Assembly (NCBI GenBank): GCA_003439945.1
Contig: QVRM01002098.1
Span: forward strand, 448,501-512,500
DNA length: 64,000 nt
Source: Dermanyssus gallinae
Taxonomy: Eukaryota; Arthropoda; Arachnida; Mesostigmata; Dermanyssidae
Reading direction: 5' to 3'
Shown here: piece by piece, positions 45,804 to 56,924 of the stretch
Layout of the letters: every line of letters starts with the position of its first letter
Numbering within the stretch: position 1 is the stretch's first letter
The notes under the pieces: model-generated
The model's input: the letters and a program-made list of their open reading frames with translations, nothing else
The model's database searches: none
What the model was told of the DNA's origin: nothing
Translations under genes and position numbers: made by a program

Positions 45804-46392
45804 TACGGGATAAATATGACGAATGTTATAAAATAGTTAAGGGCGTAAGAGGGGGAGAGAAAGGGTGGTGGAATGAGGCGATTAAGAAGGCAATAATGGA
45901 AAGAAAGAAATAGAGCAAAGGGCACAGGAAAGTAGTAAGTAGGAACCCAAGTAAGGGGGAGGAATACTGGCAAAAATATATGCAGGCAAAAACAAAGGTC
46001 CAGAATTTGGTACAAGAAGCAATAAAACGGCAGGACAAACAGGAGTTCTGGGCATATGCAGTCAATGCGGAAAAAAGCATGACTAATCTTGAGCATGAAA
46101 AAGTGTACACAAAAGAAGAGATGAATGCGGCGGTAGAAGCGCTATTTTTATTAGTAATGGAGTTAGTGAAGGGAGGTCGAGAATGAATACAAGTATAATC
46201 AGGTAGAAGAAATAAAATAAGTTATTAGAAGAATGAAAGGGAAGACGGCAGGGTTAGACGGAATAACAATGGATGTAGTACACACATTGTGTGAGTCTAC
46301 ATAAGTTATTTATCTAAAGTTTTTAATACCATCTTTTTCGGAAGTAGCATACCGAGAAGTTGGCGTAAGGGAAGGGTGTATTGTATTTTTTG

Positions 46393-46541
46393 CATGTCAT
46401 GGCTAATTTTAATCCACTCCGGCATTTACGTTGTCTAAATTGGAAACCATGCAAACCAATTTAAGAGTGGCCGGTCTGGGTCTCGAACCCAGTCCTCCCA
46501 AATGCAAGGCAAAGGCTTTGCCACTAAGCCATCTTACTGCC
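46393..46541 (-). mobile_element. tRNA-derived SINE (family S2) in LINE RT
   Basis: Minus orientation. Reading leftward: AAGATGGCTTAGTGGCAAAG (A box), GGTTCGAGACC (B box), CACTCTTAAATTGG and the CCGGAGTGGATTAAAAT tail. Nearly the same sequence occurs at 60451-60594. It interrupts the RT of the LINE between the IPRSW-like block and the RPITI block. Confidence 0.8.
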
Positions 46542-46697
46542 AAAGGATGGCGTCGATAACGATGATTAGAGAAATAGACGACCGATAACTATTACACCAG
46601 TTACGTACCGTATTTTTATGCAAATATTTAAAAGCCGGGTACAAGATAGGTTAGAAGCGAACGGTAAAATTGGGGAATGGCAATGGGGCTTTAGGAT

Positions 46698-47476
46698 GGA
46701 ACTTAGGCGTTTAATAGCCAAATGTTCGACGCTTGGATTGTCGCCGCCTGTTCTGCCACGTATTAGGGAAAGGCAGTTTCTGCTGAGTTTCATTCGATGT
46801 TCGTTTGAATTTCACGCAGCTGTCATCTCCCGCGGAGGATCTCACCAGAGCTGTCCTTTTAGCCTAGCGTTAAGCACTGATTGACGCCCACCGCTATAGC
46901 AACATCGCACAGGCCCACGACGCGCCCCTTTTGTTATTATTCATTAAAGATCACTTTTTCATAGTTTTCCGGGTTTTTTTTTCTATGAAAAACGAGAAAC
47001 AAACTTAATAACTCCTCGATAACCTGATTTCGACTGAGTGGGTCAAGCGTCCTCCTGTCCTCTGAACTTCAAGGGCTTCTGGCATCAATATTCGATCCGC
47101 GCTGCTACGCGACAATATGTGTTAACGTTGCTAAATCGTGCGGTAGGCGGAATCTACTAAGTGAGCGCATTGCCATACCACAAGTGTACCAAGCCACCTT
47201 TCAACACCCAGGCGTATTAACGCAATAGCGCAAATTATTATATTATATTAAAAATTAGCGCAAACGTTATACGTGCATTGACTACGTGTGCCATATACAT
47301 TGTCTGTCTCAGTCATTGCGTTCGGAGTTCCCCTGTCACGCGCCGTACGTTAATGGGATATTTTCCTCGCCCTTTTTCTGGAAGGTTTTGGAATACATGC
47401 GCTACATACACATGCGTAGCAGTCTGCATGACAAGTATGCGACCCTTAAACCCACTAAGTTCGACCGACTAAAATC
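46698..47476. other. No gene recognised
   Basis: Sequence after the LINE break. A short S1 SINE start (GAGCCCGGTGGCGTGGTTAA) is seen at 47478. Confidence 0.4.
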
Positions 47477-47520
47477 GAGCCCGGTGGCGTGGTTAAACTT
47501 ACAAAGCTAAAAAGGTAAGT

Positions 47521-47815
47521 TCATTTCATCATTGTGAATACTGTTCTAAGAACATGTGACGATCATGTCGCGCATCTTCTGGCCGGCGCGTTATATGTTC
47601 TTCGTAGGAAGCATAATTTTCTCCAGTCGACCACGTCGGTGGGCTAAGTTTCTGTATAGGACGACTGGTTGTCTCGCAATTGCACATTTAGAGCTCCTAT
47701 GTCGGACAAAAACACCAGTGTCACGGACTTTAGTAATATGGCTCTCATTCCAAAACAAGCCTTCTCAGAGACCATGTTCCATTGGAAAAAAAGACTTGCT
47801 TTAACGAGCTCTACA
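47521..47815. mobile_element. Arm remnant of 1.07-kb palindromic element
   Basis: Contains GATCATGTCGCGCATCTTCTGG, GACGACTGGTTGTCTCGCAA, AGAGCTCCTATGTCGGACAAA and TTGCTTTAACGAGCTCTACAA, matching the right arm of 29499-30567. The copy is diverged and lacks the other arm. Confidence 0.75.
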
Positions 47816-47819
47816 ACCA

Positions 47820-47881
47820 TATATACACACATACATATATATATATACACAATATATCGCTCTTTACATATTGCTCATACA

Positions 47882-47926
<45 letters not shown>

Positions 47927-47938
47927 CATATTCCTCAT

Positions 47939-47978
<40 letters not shown>

Positions 47979-47991
47979 GAGGAATATGTGA

Positions 47992-48046
<55 letters not shown>

Positions 48047-48058
48047 CATATTCCTCAT

Positions 48059-48094
<36 letters not shown>
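47820..48094. repeat. AT arrays with alternating inverted spacers
   Basis: (AT)n runs of 30-45 bp are separated by the unit TTCACATATTCCTCATACAA, present in forward orientation at about 47922 and 48042 and inverted at about 47976, with a diverged forward unit at about 47865. The block can fold into large cruciforms. Confidence 0.85.
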
Positions 48095-48102
<8 letters not shown>

Positions 48103-48112
48103 TATATTTCTT

Positions 48113-48250
48113 AAAGCCACCGGCCATGCTGTCGCAAGAACTGCTGCGGAAACCCTCGACATCTCAACGTGTCCGGCCCTCGTTGCATAGAAGATTTGCC
48201 TCACGGTGAGCGCTAAGACCGTAAGGAGACGGAAGACGGTCCAGAATTAC
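48113..48250. mobile_element. P3-family repeat fragment (one arm)
   Basis: CGGCCATGCTGTCGCAAGAACTG, GGAAACCCTCGACATCTCAACGTGTCCGG and TTGCATAGAAGAT match the right arm of the palindromes at 5908 and 34992. Confidence 0.65.
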
Positions 48251-49520
48251 AAACAAACTCCTCGTCTAAAATCAAAAACAAAAAAAAAACGACGATATGT
48301 TCACAGCGTTGCGCGGCGATCAGTTGCGTGACTCGCAACCCACCACAATAGTACCAACGCAACATTTATCACCACAAACGTATCACATAACTTCGAACGC
48401 TTTGTGAGTGTTGGTGGCGATCGCGGCAAGAGCGCGTATTTGTGATTCAGATGTGAAGTGTCGGTGAGGAAACGTTGAGATGAGCTTCTTAATTAATTAC
48501 GAGTCTATTAAGTATATGCATTGCTCGTATGCTATTATTGACACAGATTTTACGGAGCGTGCCCGGTGATATGTTCTACCACGATGCAACTAGTTCATTT
48601 TCAGCTATAGTCTTTGCCACGCGGGATATCAATACTAATAATAATGATAATATGCATTTTCCGTATTGAATAACAAGTAGATATCATACACAGTTATCTG
48701 ATTTTATTAGTAGATAAGTAATACTAATATTTTATTAGCATTAGAACTCGTAATGATAACATTTAGAGTGTTAATATGTTCAGGACATGTGTAAGTGTTC
48801 CGTTTTTTAACGTGTATACGACTAGAGCTAGTGCAGCCGTGCAGCCATGAATGCAAATTTTATAACTATTGGATTCGACAAAAATAGAAGCCATAGTAGG
48901 AGGAATCTATAAGCTTTTTGGGATTCAATCGCTCTCATTTGTATACTGTGTTTCCTCGGCGCGGTGCCTTACGGCATATATATGGTGGTTCGATAGCTGC
49001 CGCCGAACCTTGTAGATTAACAGCTGTAAAGACTAAACTAAAAAAACTTTCATCCACTGATTTCACTTTTAATTAGCCACTAAACAGATAATGCTACTGA
49101 GCACTGTCTTGCGGCCAATAATGACATTCACGGCGTAAAAATATCGAAATAAAAATAGTAGGAGTAAATAATGTTTTTCTATATCTTGTAAACTACATAT
49201 AAGTAGTAATCCATGTATAACAATTTGTATTGTCAAACGAAACAAAGCTATCTGTTTATAAACAGCACAAAAACCAGTATTATTATTACGTTTGTGTCAC
49301 AAAGTCAGTCGAGTCGAGGGATGATTATCCAGCCTTCCTTAACGCCGGTGTATGTCACGGGATTTCCAAACCCCTTGGCGCTAAGTGGTAATGAAATTCG
49401 CGGCGTAAAAAGATCGAAATGAAATAGGAGGTGTAAATCATGTTTTTCTATACCATGTATTTGCGTGCTGAGTTTTTCAGATATGCGGTAGACGCTGCTA
49501 AAAGGGTAGGTCTTCAGCGG
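48251..49520. other. Upstream region of GPN3, nothing recognised
   Basis: AT-rich, with a repeated GGCGTAAAAA(T/G)ATCGAAAT phrase at about 49133 and 49402 and ATGTTTTTCTATA after both, suggesting a 40-50 bp local duplication. No exon seen. Confidence 0.4.
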
Positions 49521-49524
49521 ACCT

Positions 49525-49529
49525 TCAGT
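49525..49529 (+). promoter_or_regulatory. GPN3: Candidate initiator of GPN3
   Basis: TCAGT (within CCTTCAGTTAG) is the arthropod initiator consensus and lies 52 nt upstream of the ATG. No TATA box precedes it at the usual distance, as is common for housekeeping genes. Confidence 0.4.
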
Positions 49530-49578
49530 TAGTTGGGTGTCCTTCCGTGACGGCGAAGCCGTACATGATCACATAGCG

Positions 49579-49811
49579 ATGAAGTTCGCACAGCTGGTGA
49601 TGGGCCCCGCAGGTGTCGGAAAGTCGACATTCTGCTCGGCCGTAGCCCGGCACGCCGAAGTCACGAAACGGCTGGTCAATATCGTCAATCTTGGTACGTG
49701 TCATATCGTAATGATTGTGCTTGGCACGTACGCATGGCAGCCCAGTGCCACGTTGTGCAACCATATATATATATATACATAGATCTATATATATATATAT
49801 ATATACACAGA

Positions 49812-49845
<34 letters not shown>

Positions 49846-50650
49846 GATCTATATATATATATATATGTAAGAGGAAAAATATACTTTAAGTACATATCGT
49901 TACAACAACAATATGTTAGGCGAGGAGACGTTTATAATTACATATTATGCAGATTAAGTCCTGAGAAAATTTAATTAAAATTGAAAAAGCCATTAGAATG
50001 GCATTTTTTCAGTAGACTTCGGCAACGCATTTATGTAGGGTTTGTTAGATATGTGTACACTTAAATATATCACCCGGCAAACAGTCTTGTGCTGGTCTTT
50101 CTAAGCGAAAGGAATTAGTCATTTCTGTGAAAGTTTGTCGCACAAGTAACGTTTAATTACAAGTTTAACTAGTATGTTTGCAACATTTGAATATTATTTG
50201 AATATTTGAAACGATTGTTATTGAGTTATATATCCATGTAACTTACATCTTTTAGATCCGGCTTGCGAGTACTTCGACTACACACCGATGTTGGACATCC
50301 GCGACCTTATCCACATAGACGACGTAATGGAAGATGAAGAGCTTCGACTGGGACCTAACGGAGGACTTATATTCTGTATTGAATATCTTATTCGGTTGGT
50401 ATAGTTGCACCTAACAATACAAGTATTCCTATGACATATGATATACACTAGTACTAATATATATATATATATATGTTTTTTGTTTTATTATTTATAAACC
50501 GTGATATTTTCTAGTTTTAGCGAAAGGGGATTTCATAAAAATCCCAAGCTGAATGTAGATGCACAGAGTATTTGACTGCATGTGATTGGGATGGGAATGT
50601 TTAGTAGCACGCTTCGATTTGACATATACCTAATTTCGCGTTGGTTTTCT

Positions 50651-50686
<36 letters not shown>

Positions 50687-52208
50687 TATATATATAGGTC
50701 AAATAAGCATCAACGTTGTGTGTTGGTATCACTAGTAATTATCATTGTGGTGGTATCATTAGTACGGCTCATAAACAAAATGTAAGGCTTTAATCAGTGT
50801 TTGCTATAATTTGGCCAGGAATCCTGCCTGGTTGACGGAGGCGCTGGCCGACAGCCCCGACGATGAGTACTTCATTTTCGATTGTCCCGGCCAGATCGAG
50901 TTGTACACGCATCTCGATGTTATGAAACGGTTTACTGACATGCTCGGTTCGCTCGACTTCAGGTAATATTTCTTTGTTTGTAACGTTTGTTTTGTTCTCA
51001 ATTGCCTCATCATTTAGTGTGAAGCAAATAGATTGATTGATATTTAGACACTATTATCTAGACGCTTGTGCTTCCATTAGCAGGATCGACCGCAGCGTCC
51101 CCTGCACCGAAAGTGAGAACAGCAATCGGTTACAGCGGCTCCGTTACTATCTTAAGTATTTGGCTTTAAGCATAGTGGTGCACGTCCACTCTCCCTTAAC
51201 GATAACTATCTCAGGTAAATGAATACATTTTAGATTATCGATTTACGAAGATAGGGAGTTGTAAAGCACTGATCGGGTACTCCAATGTTCCCTTCAACGC
51301 TCTGGATCTATCAAACTAGTATCAGAGCCGGTTCGACTTTATTGATTGATGTTTGTTTATTTACCATTATTGGTAGATTCTCACAATATTTACGGGCTAT
51401 TCCGCTCAAGTACGTGAATTACAGAAGCTGTTAATGAGCTGGTGTTCAGTTCTATACATTTCATAACGTGATATCGGTCGATTTCAATTTCACCACGACT
51501 TTATTGTCTACCTTGTTTCACTCGTAGTCGCCCCTGAAGCGGCTCTAGGAGATCATCATTATCCCACTCATGTTGGTGGATATATATATAAGATTTATTT
51601 GTATAGGTTTTAGGTTCCGTCCTTGAACTCAACTAATCGTTTTGCTTCCACACGCGGAGGTCATCTGCTCATGATCGTTCTATACTTCTGGGTTACGACA
51701 CTGATAGACCTCAATAATAATTTTTTTTCAGCTAATCATGAACAGTTTAGAAATCTCAATTACACTTACCTGCCTAGTTCCGAAGTCTATAGAGGATATC
51801 GGAAGATCCTTCGGTATAAGAGTTGGCTAGTACTACATATAATATAATAGACGCGCATGAGTTCATTAATTTTGCTGTGCATTCGTGTTGTTGCCTACTG
51901 TTTTATCCCGTCTGTGGTTCTATCGTATGCAGAGTATGTGGTGTGTACCTCATCGAGGCGCAGTTCATGGTCGAAACGCACAAGTTCTTCTCAGGGGTAT
52001 TGTCCGCATTGAGTACTATGGTCAATCTGGAATTGCCGTTCGTATGCGTTCTTTCGAAGATGGACCTGTTAAATGCGGCTGGCCGACGAAAGATTGCTGA
52101 CTTTGTGGACAGCTCTGCGCAAGCTCTCCTCGACGACAGCAGGGAAACCCAACTGAACCCGGTGCGTGAGTCATCCGCTGCACGAACGAGCACTTCTTAA
52201 CGAATAGG

Positions 52209-52247
<39 letters not shown>

Positions 52248-53101
52248 TTGGTCGCTTACAGACTCGATTCGGGTACTTGAATGTTAACATTACTAGCGGA
52301 TGATTCGAATGGTATTAAAATATTTTCAGCCATTTTGCATACTACCAGCCGTGGCGAGGTCTGTCTCTAGAGCAGACTTATCATAATAGTGCACTACTAT
52401 CCACCGAATAATACGACCAGTAAGCTATTTAGTTATTTGTGCCGGGTGAAATCGCTGCCGACTATGTTGTTTTTCAGTTAACTCCCGTTTTAAAGACATG
52501 ACGTGGACAATTGTATTTGTCTGGCTTAATGCGTGTTTCGAAGACAACGAATTCCCGCTGAAATTGCACGATGAAAGTTTATGTCAATTCAAGAACATAA
52601 GTAGAAGTTAATAGCACCCATAATAAAGTATGGATATCAAATGTAACAGGGCGGCTGACATAACTTCTGAGGCTGCTTCGTAAGCTCGAACGAGCGTTCG
52701 ACGAAGCAAAGTTCGTTTAGCGAAAATATCGCAGATAGGCTATTTTACGTGTCGATATGAATGTGTTGCTTGTAGCGTCAACGCTCAAGATGCCACTTTG
52801 TCTGTCTGGCTTCTTGGCTGTCGATTCCAGCTAGTAGTACCTGAATGAGTATTACTTTAGGTACAACAACGTTAAACCTGAGTTGAAATTTTGTTTGTTT
52901 GTTTGACAGAGGTTCGAGGCGCTATCCCGGGCGCTAGCTCGCGTCGTAGATGACTTCTCGCTCGTTCGCTTCGTTCCATTGAACATACGAAATGAAGAAT
53001 CGATTGCTGACACCATCATGCTCATCGACAACGCTATGCAGTATGGCGAGGATCTCGACGTAAAGACAGCCGACTTCGAGTACCCTGACGATGACGATTA
53101 A
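49579..53101 (+). CDS. GPN3: GPN-loop GTPase 3
   Basis: Five exons, 49579-49693, 50256-50394, 50819-50962, 51933-52161 and 52910-53101, with GT-AG introns in phases 1, 2, 2 and 0, give 272 residues (human 284). Landmarks: P-loop GPAGVGKS (9-16), the family-defining GPN motif in GPNGG (71-75), G3 FDCPGQIEL (105-113), SKMDLL (174-179), and QYGEDL near the acidic C-terminus. GPN3 acts with GPN1 in assembly and nuclear import of RNA polymerase II. The ATG chosen directly precedes the [11 protein letters not shown] start shared with family members; an upstream in-frame codon adds no similarity. The protein ends earlier than the human one, at an EYPDDDD tail. Introns are 0.4-1.0 kb and contain AT and CT microsatellites but no large transposon. 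Confidence 0.95.
49765..49866. repeat. AT array with AGATCTATAT spacers
   Basis: (AT)n runs split three times by ACATAGATCT or ACACAGATCT, in intron 1 of GPN3. Confidence 0.9.
50655..50681. repeat. (CT)n microsatellite
   Basis: CT run followed by a short AT run, in intron 2 of GPN3. Confidence 0.9.
52211..52244. repeat. (AT)n microsatellite
   Basis: In intron 4 of GPN3. Confidence 0.9.
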
Positions 53102-53215
53102 CGGGCTTATGGCAGAGACTACTTAGGCGAATACAGTACAGCTCTTGGCCATAAGCAAAGCAATGAGCCATAAAAACTTGAGCGAAGAAATGAACGGCTG
53201 ATAACGCACGCAGGA

Positions 53216-53218
<3 letters not shown>

Positions 53219-53247
<29 letters not shown>
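53219..53247. repeat. (AT)n microsatellite
   Basis: In the presumed 3' UTR of GPN3. Confidence 0.9.
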
Positions 53248-53251
<4 letters not shown>

Positions 53252-53751
53252 AGCGAGTAAATGCGTATCCATATTGTCGAGTGCAACAATATTGTGCAAC
53301 ACGTATTTTACTCATGTACATGTGCCGATTGAATTTTCTATTGTTTAAGAACGCGTTGGCTGTGTGTAAGTGATAAGCGATCGACTGTTACGATGACTGA
53401 CCTGCGAACGACTGCCTTTTTTTTTTTGTTCTGGGAGGTTTCGGTAATGCATGATGCACATGCGCCACTAGGCAGCCTGCGTGACTAGTGTGAGACTCGC
53501 AAACCCACTAAACCCGGATTCCTCCCCACCCCCCCAGGCTCGGTATTACTTTGGCATTACATCGAAAGCGAACGACTGCCTGTGAGCGGGTTAGTGGTTT
53601 AAGTGATCCTCAAGCACGTTGTCGTGCTGCTCCCTTCTATGTATATTATGCTATGCCGTACATGTGAGCTATTATTACGTTGCTTTCGCACGCAGATTTC
53701 GGCATGGCGTGGGTTGTACATATGTGTGTAGGGGGACAAAAACACAAACAC

Positions 53752-53757
53752 AATAAA
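53752..53757 (+). terminator. GPN3: Candidate polyadenylation signal of GPN3
   Basis: AATAAA 650 bp after the stop, followed by a T-rich stretch. First clear hexamer after the CDS. Confidence 0.4.
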
Positions 53758-53882
53758 TAATTTATTTTGGCTGAGGCAGCTTATTCTCTTAAATGTAGCA
53801 CATCGTACTTGTACGATGCAGAGAAGGAGAACGTTTACAGTCGCCTATTTAAATGATGATATCGATTCTCATTTATTACTTA

Positions 53883-53887
<5 letters not shown>

Positions 53888-53952
<65 letters not shown>

Positions 53953-53954
53953 GG
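53888..53954. repeat. (AT)n then (GA)n microsatellite
   Basis: Compound dinucleotide repeat. Confidence 0.95.
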
Positions 53955-56100
53955 GGAGATTTCTCAACAGATATTATCATATGTCATGCAGTAACAATAA
54001 TACCATAAATAATGATACAATAGTACCGACTCCAATGTATTTCAACACAGCAAATTTTAGGAAATGATTTAATCCAAAGTCGCGATACGCGCAGATATGC
54101 CGCATACCTTCAGGCACATAACTCATTTCCAAAGAGTCTCGTAATTGGATGCAGATTGGAGAAGTTTCCATAGAGTAGGACGCAACGTGGGCGATTTGTC
54201 TCACAATGATAAACGAAAAATATCAGCTAAACTTAATTCTACCTGCACTAATTGCATTAAAAATTGACAACATATCAGGCTTGACCGGCGCTCAACATGT
54301 GAGGTAAGCTATACGAAACGGTTGCTACAGCAAGCTTAGAGCTATTTTAGTGCCGAGGTTTAAAGTGTCAAAGAGGCTACTGGCTACAGGAGCAGTTTCC
54401 ATCGTTTGATTTAAAGCAATCTCACCCTCTGCGATGAGGTTTAAGAGGAAGAGAAATATCTTAACCCTATGTTCTGGCTCGGGAGAGAATATAGAAGTTT
54501 CCCTACCAAGTCACATAGGTACTGGCGAGCAAAAAAATTACGAAAGTGTCGTGTTCTCGGTTACAAGGACGGGCACTCTAGCATTGCACATTCTTTTAGG
54601 GTCAAATGAGACAAGTACGACAAAATCAATTACTTCATTTCCCAGAGGTTCCTAGAGTTAATTAAATGTTAAAAGACCAAACGGGTGTAAAAAGCTGTTG
54701 CCCTTTTACACTGTTGCAGTCATGAGGAAAACAAGTCTGGCAAAAAGTCTCCCGGAATAAGTGAGGTTCTCGTGTAAGAATTTTTTTTGCTTTATCGAAA
54801 TAAGCTTAACAAATCCCGGACCCGTCTAGTAGAAGGAACGTGTTATAGTTTGTAGTTTGGCAAGCCAGTATTGTAACTGTATTGTATTGTGGACCGAACT
54901 GGACCTGCAGGCACTCGATATACATCTCCGACAAAAATCAAAGGTTCATAATCGCTTGAAACCCTGGGCTGCTCCTAGGTAAACGTTCGGTGAGTTAAGA
55001 AGAAGTTTGAGAAAAACAAGGTACATAATGGTTACATAAACAAAGCGCGCCAAATGAAATATAAAATATCCGATTTTCTTTTGGTTTATATGTACAGTTT
55101 TGTATGTAAATTACAAGAATTATAACTGGCTCGCATGTCTTCTGTAGTAAAAAAAAAAATAAGTACCGGGAGAATGCGACTCTCACAGATGAGTGTTCTA
55201 TACGTAAATATAATTTTAAAAAAAAATCTCTACTTGCTATTATCTCAAAGCAGACAGTCTTTAAATACACGGTATGGATATCAAGTGCCATTTTTAGACC
55301 ACATATATTTTTGAGGCACTGCGTAGAGAATTCGATTCAAAGGCGACTCGGTTTTAGATCAGACAAAACGACGTTAGGAGAATCTCGAGAGACATTCCTA
55401 CAGATATGGAGCGGGCTTCAACAGATACTAACGGACGCATGTCTACGATCGATTCTGTAATAGCCGCATTCAAAGCTTAGCTGAATATATACAGAAAAAA
55501 AAACATAATAGACACATAAACAGTTCGGAAATTCGTATGTCTACTATCCAAACCATTTGACAGCGACAAACAAAATGTTCTTCTGCTGACTTGCTGGTCT
55601 GATGTCGTACAGAAAGTGCACACCAAGCAGGTCGCATTTTCGGATTCACGATTCTGCTTCCTGCTTCGTTTTGCTTTCGCTGGCAAGATTTATGCCGTTT
55701 GCGAATTGTCTTTCTGGAGGAATAGATCAGGCATGACAGGAATCTAATGTCGTGTGTCATCAAGACATCACCGGCATTTCGCAGCCAGCTTTTTTAAGAA
55801 ACATTTTGGAAATGCTTAGTACATGCACATGCGTCATCGCAACCTAGCAGCAGCAGCGACTGTGTGGAACACTCAGACGCAATTAAACTCTGTTTTTCTT
55901 TTTTTTTTTTCTCATTCTTCCCCCTGTTCTGTGTGAAATTCTACAGCATTGTCTCTGTTGAGTCAGGCCAATGCCAGCTAACTTGCCGGGGTATTTAATA
56001 CTCGCTCTCGCCTCGTAGTCCGACCTATCAGCTGCGCCAGAAGCGTGAGTCGGGAAGTCGCGGGAGTTGCCAAATTCAAACCTACACGTGTCCCTCCGTC
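53955..56100. other. Intergenic, no gene confirmed
   Basis: Minus-strand frames at 54204-53977 (ending in a hydrophobic helix) and 55763-55470 have weak support and I could not build a gene from them. Confidence 0.35.
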
Positions 56101-56210
56101 CCCTACGGGCTTGGAACTAAAAGCCGTAACGCCGTCTCTTCAATGCACCGAAGGTCGGTCACGTCCTTAGCGTTTCCCAACAGTTTCTTGGGTCCGCCGT
56201 CCGTGATAGT
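56100..56210. mobile_element. P3-family repeat fragment
   Basis: CCCCTACGGGCTTGGAACTAAAAGC, CTTCAATGCACCGAAGGTCGG and TTTCCCAACAGTTTCTTGGG match one arm of the P3 palindromes. Confidence 0.6.
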
Positions 56211-56608
56211 CCATGGCATCTGCCGACCCCCTCATCCTTCAAACGACCCCCATTAATACAACACGGACTCGACCGCAACTACTCTCCTGATCGACGGAGA
56301 CCACTCGCCACCGCGCTGCTCGAGCAGTCGAACGAGCCAAAATATGGCGTGAGCGGGCTCAGCAGTCGGCCCGTGGGGCTGTGTCGACGGACAGAAATCA
56401 ATCCTTCGGATTTAGGAACTATTAATGAACAAAACACAACACAACAACAACAACAACAACAATGCGAACGGTGCTGATGATGTTGATCTATACTGGCGGC
56501 GGTGGTCGCTTTGTGTGTACGACACCGGTAAACAAAAACATTGGGCGTAAGTAAGGTTGCTAAAAGATATTGATGTAAAAATTAGAATCTTTTTCTGTAG
56601 TTTCGCTC

Positions 56609-56697
56609 TAGCTCTCTCTGCGCTTCCATTGCTCACGCTCTTCGTCGATGACAGATGGATTCCACTTTGACTCGACAGGATCAATACCACTGGCCAT
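56609..56697 (-). CDS. Candidate short coding region head-to-head with OSTC
   Basis: ATG at 56697-56695 in a good context (CACCGCAATGG) opens a very coding-like 29-residue frame, MASGIDPVESKWNPSVIDEE and on to REQWKRRES, then stop at about 56610. It may be the first exon of a divergently transcribed gene (possible donor GC|GTGAGC at about 56635) or a small protein. It starts only 228 bp from the OSTC ATG on the other strand, so a shared promoter is possible. Family not recognised. Confidence 0.3.
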
Positions 56698-56769
56698 TGC
56701 GGTGATAAATAAGTCTGCAGTGAAATGGATTCTTACGGTATGAGACGTGTGCAAGCAACACAATATATA

Positions 56770-56775
56770 CATTTA

Positions 56776-56834
<59 letters not shown>
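56770..56834. repeat. (AT)n microsatellite
   Basis: AT run in the 5' flank of OSTC. Confidence 0.95.
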
Positions 56835-56836
<2 letters not shown>

Positions 56837-56924
56837 TGATGAAATTTGTTTGTCTATTATGATGTGCTTATAAGTTAATCCAGGTAATTGATCGACGGTG
56901 CTTTTTGCCTCCCGCGGCGAAAAC

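Larger units (their letters stand above)
42569..46697 (+). mobile_element. CR1-like LINE with SGNH esterase ORF1, 3' truncated
   Basis: A non-LTR retrotransposon on the plus strand. ORF1 (42569-44037) has a zinc-binding start, a coiled coil and an SGNH hydrolase domain. ORF2 (from about 44460) has an apurinic-type endonuclease, a linker and the first RT motifs (KGKTAGLDGITMDVV at about 46230; RPITITPVTYRIF at about 46580). A solo LTR sits inside the endonuclease and a SINE inside the RT. Similarity stops abruptly at about 46697 after GEWQWGF, so most of the RT is absent. An esterase in ORF1 is known from CR1-type elements. Confidence 0.8.

Noticed and set aside
53977..54204. Minus-strand frame with a C-terminal hydrophobic helix
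   Set aside because: A possible donor (GAAG|GTATGC) lies in its middle and no partner exon fits; AT-rich frames of this size occur by chance.
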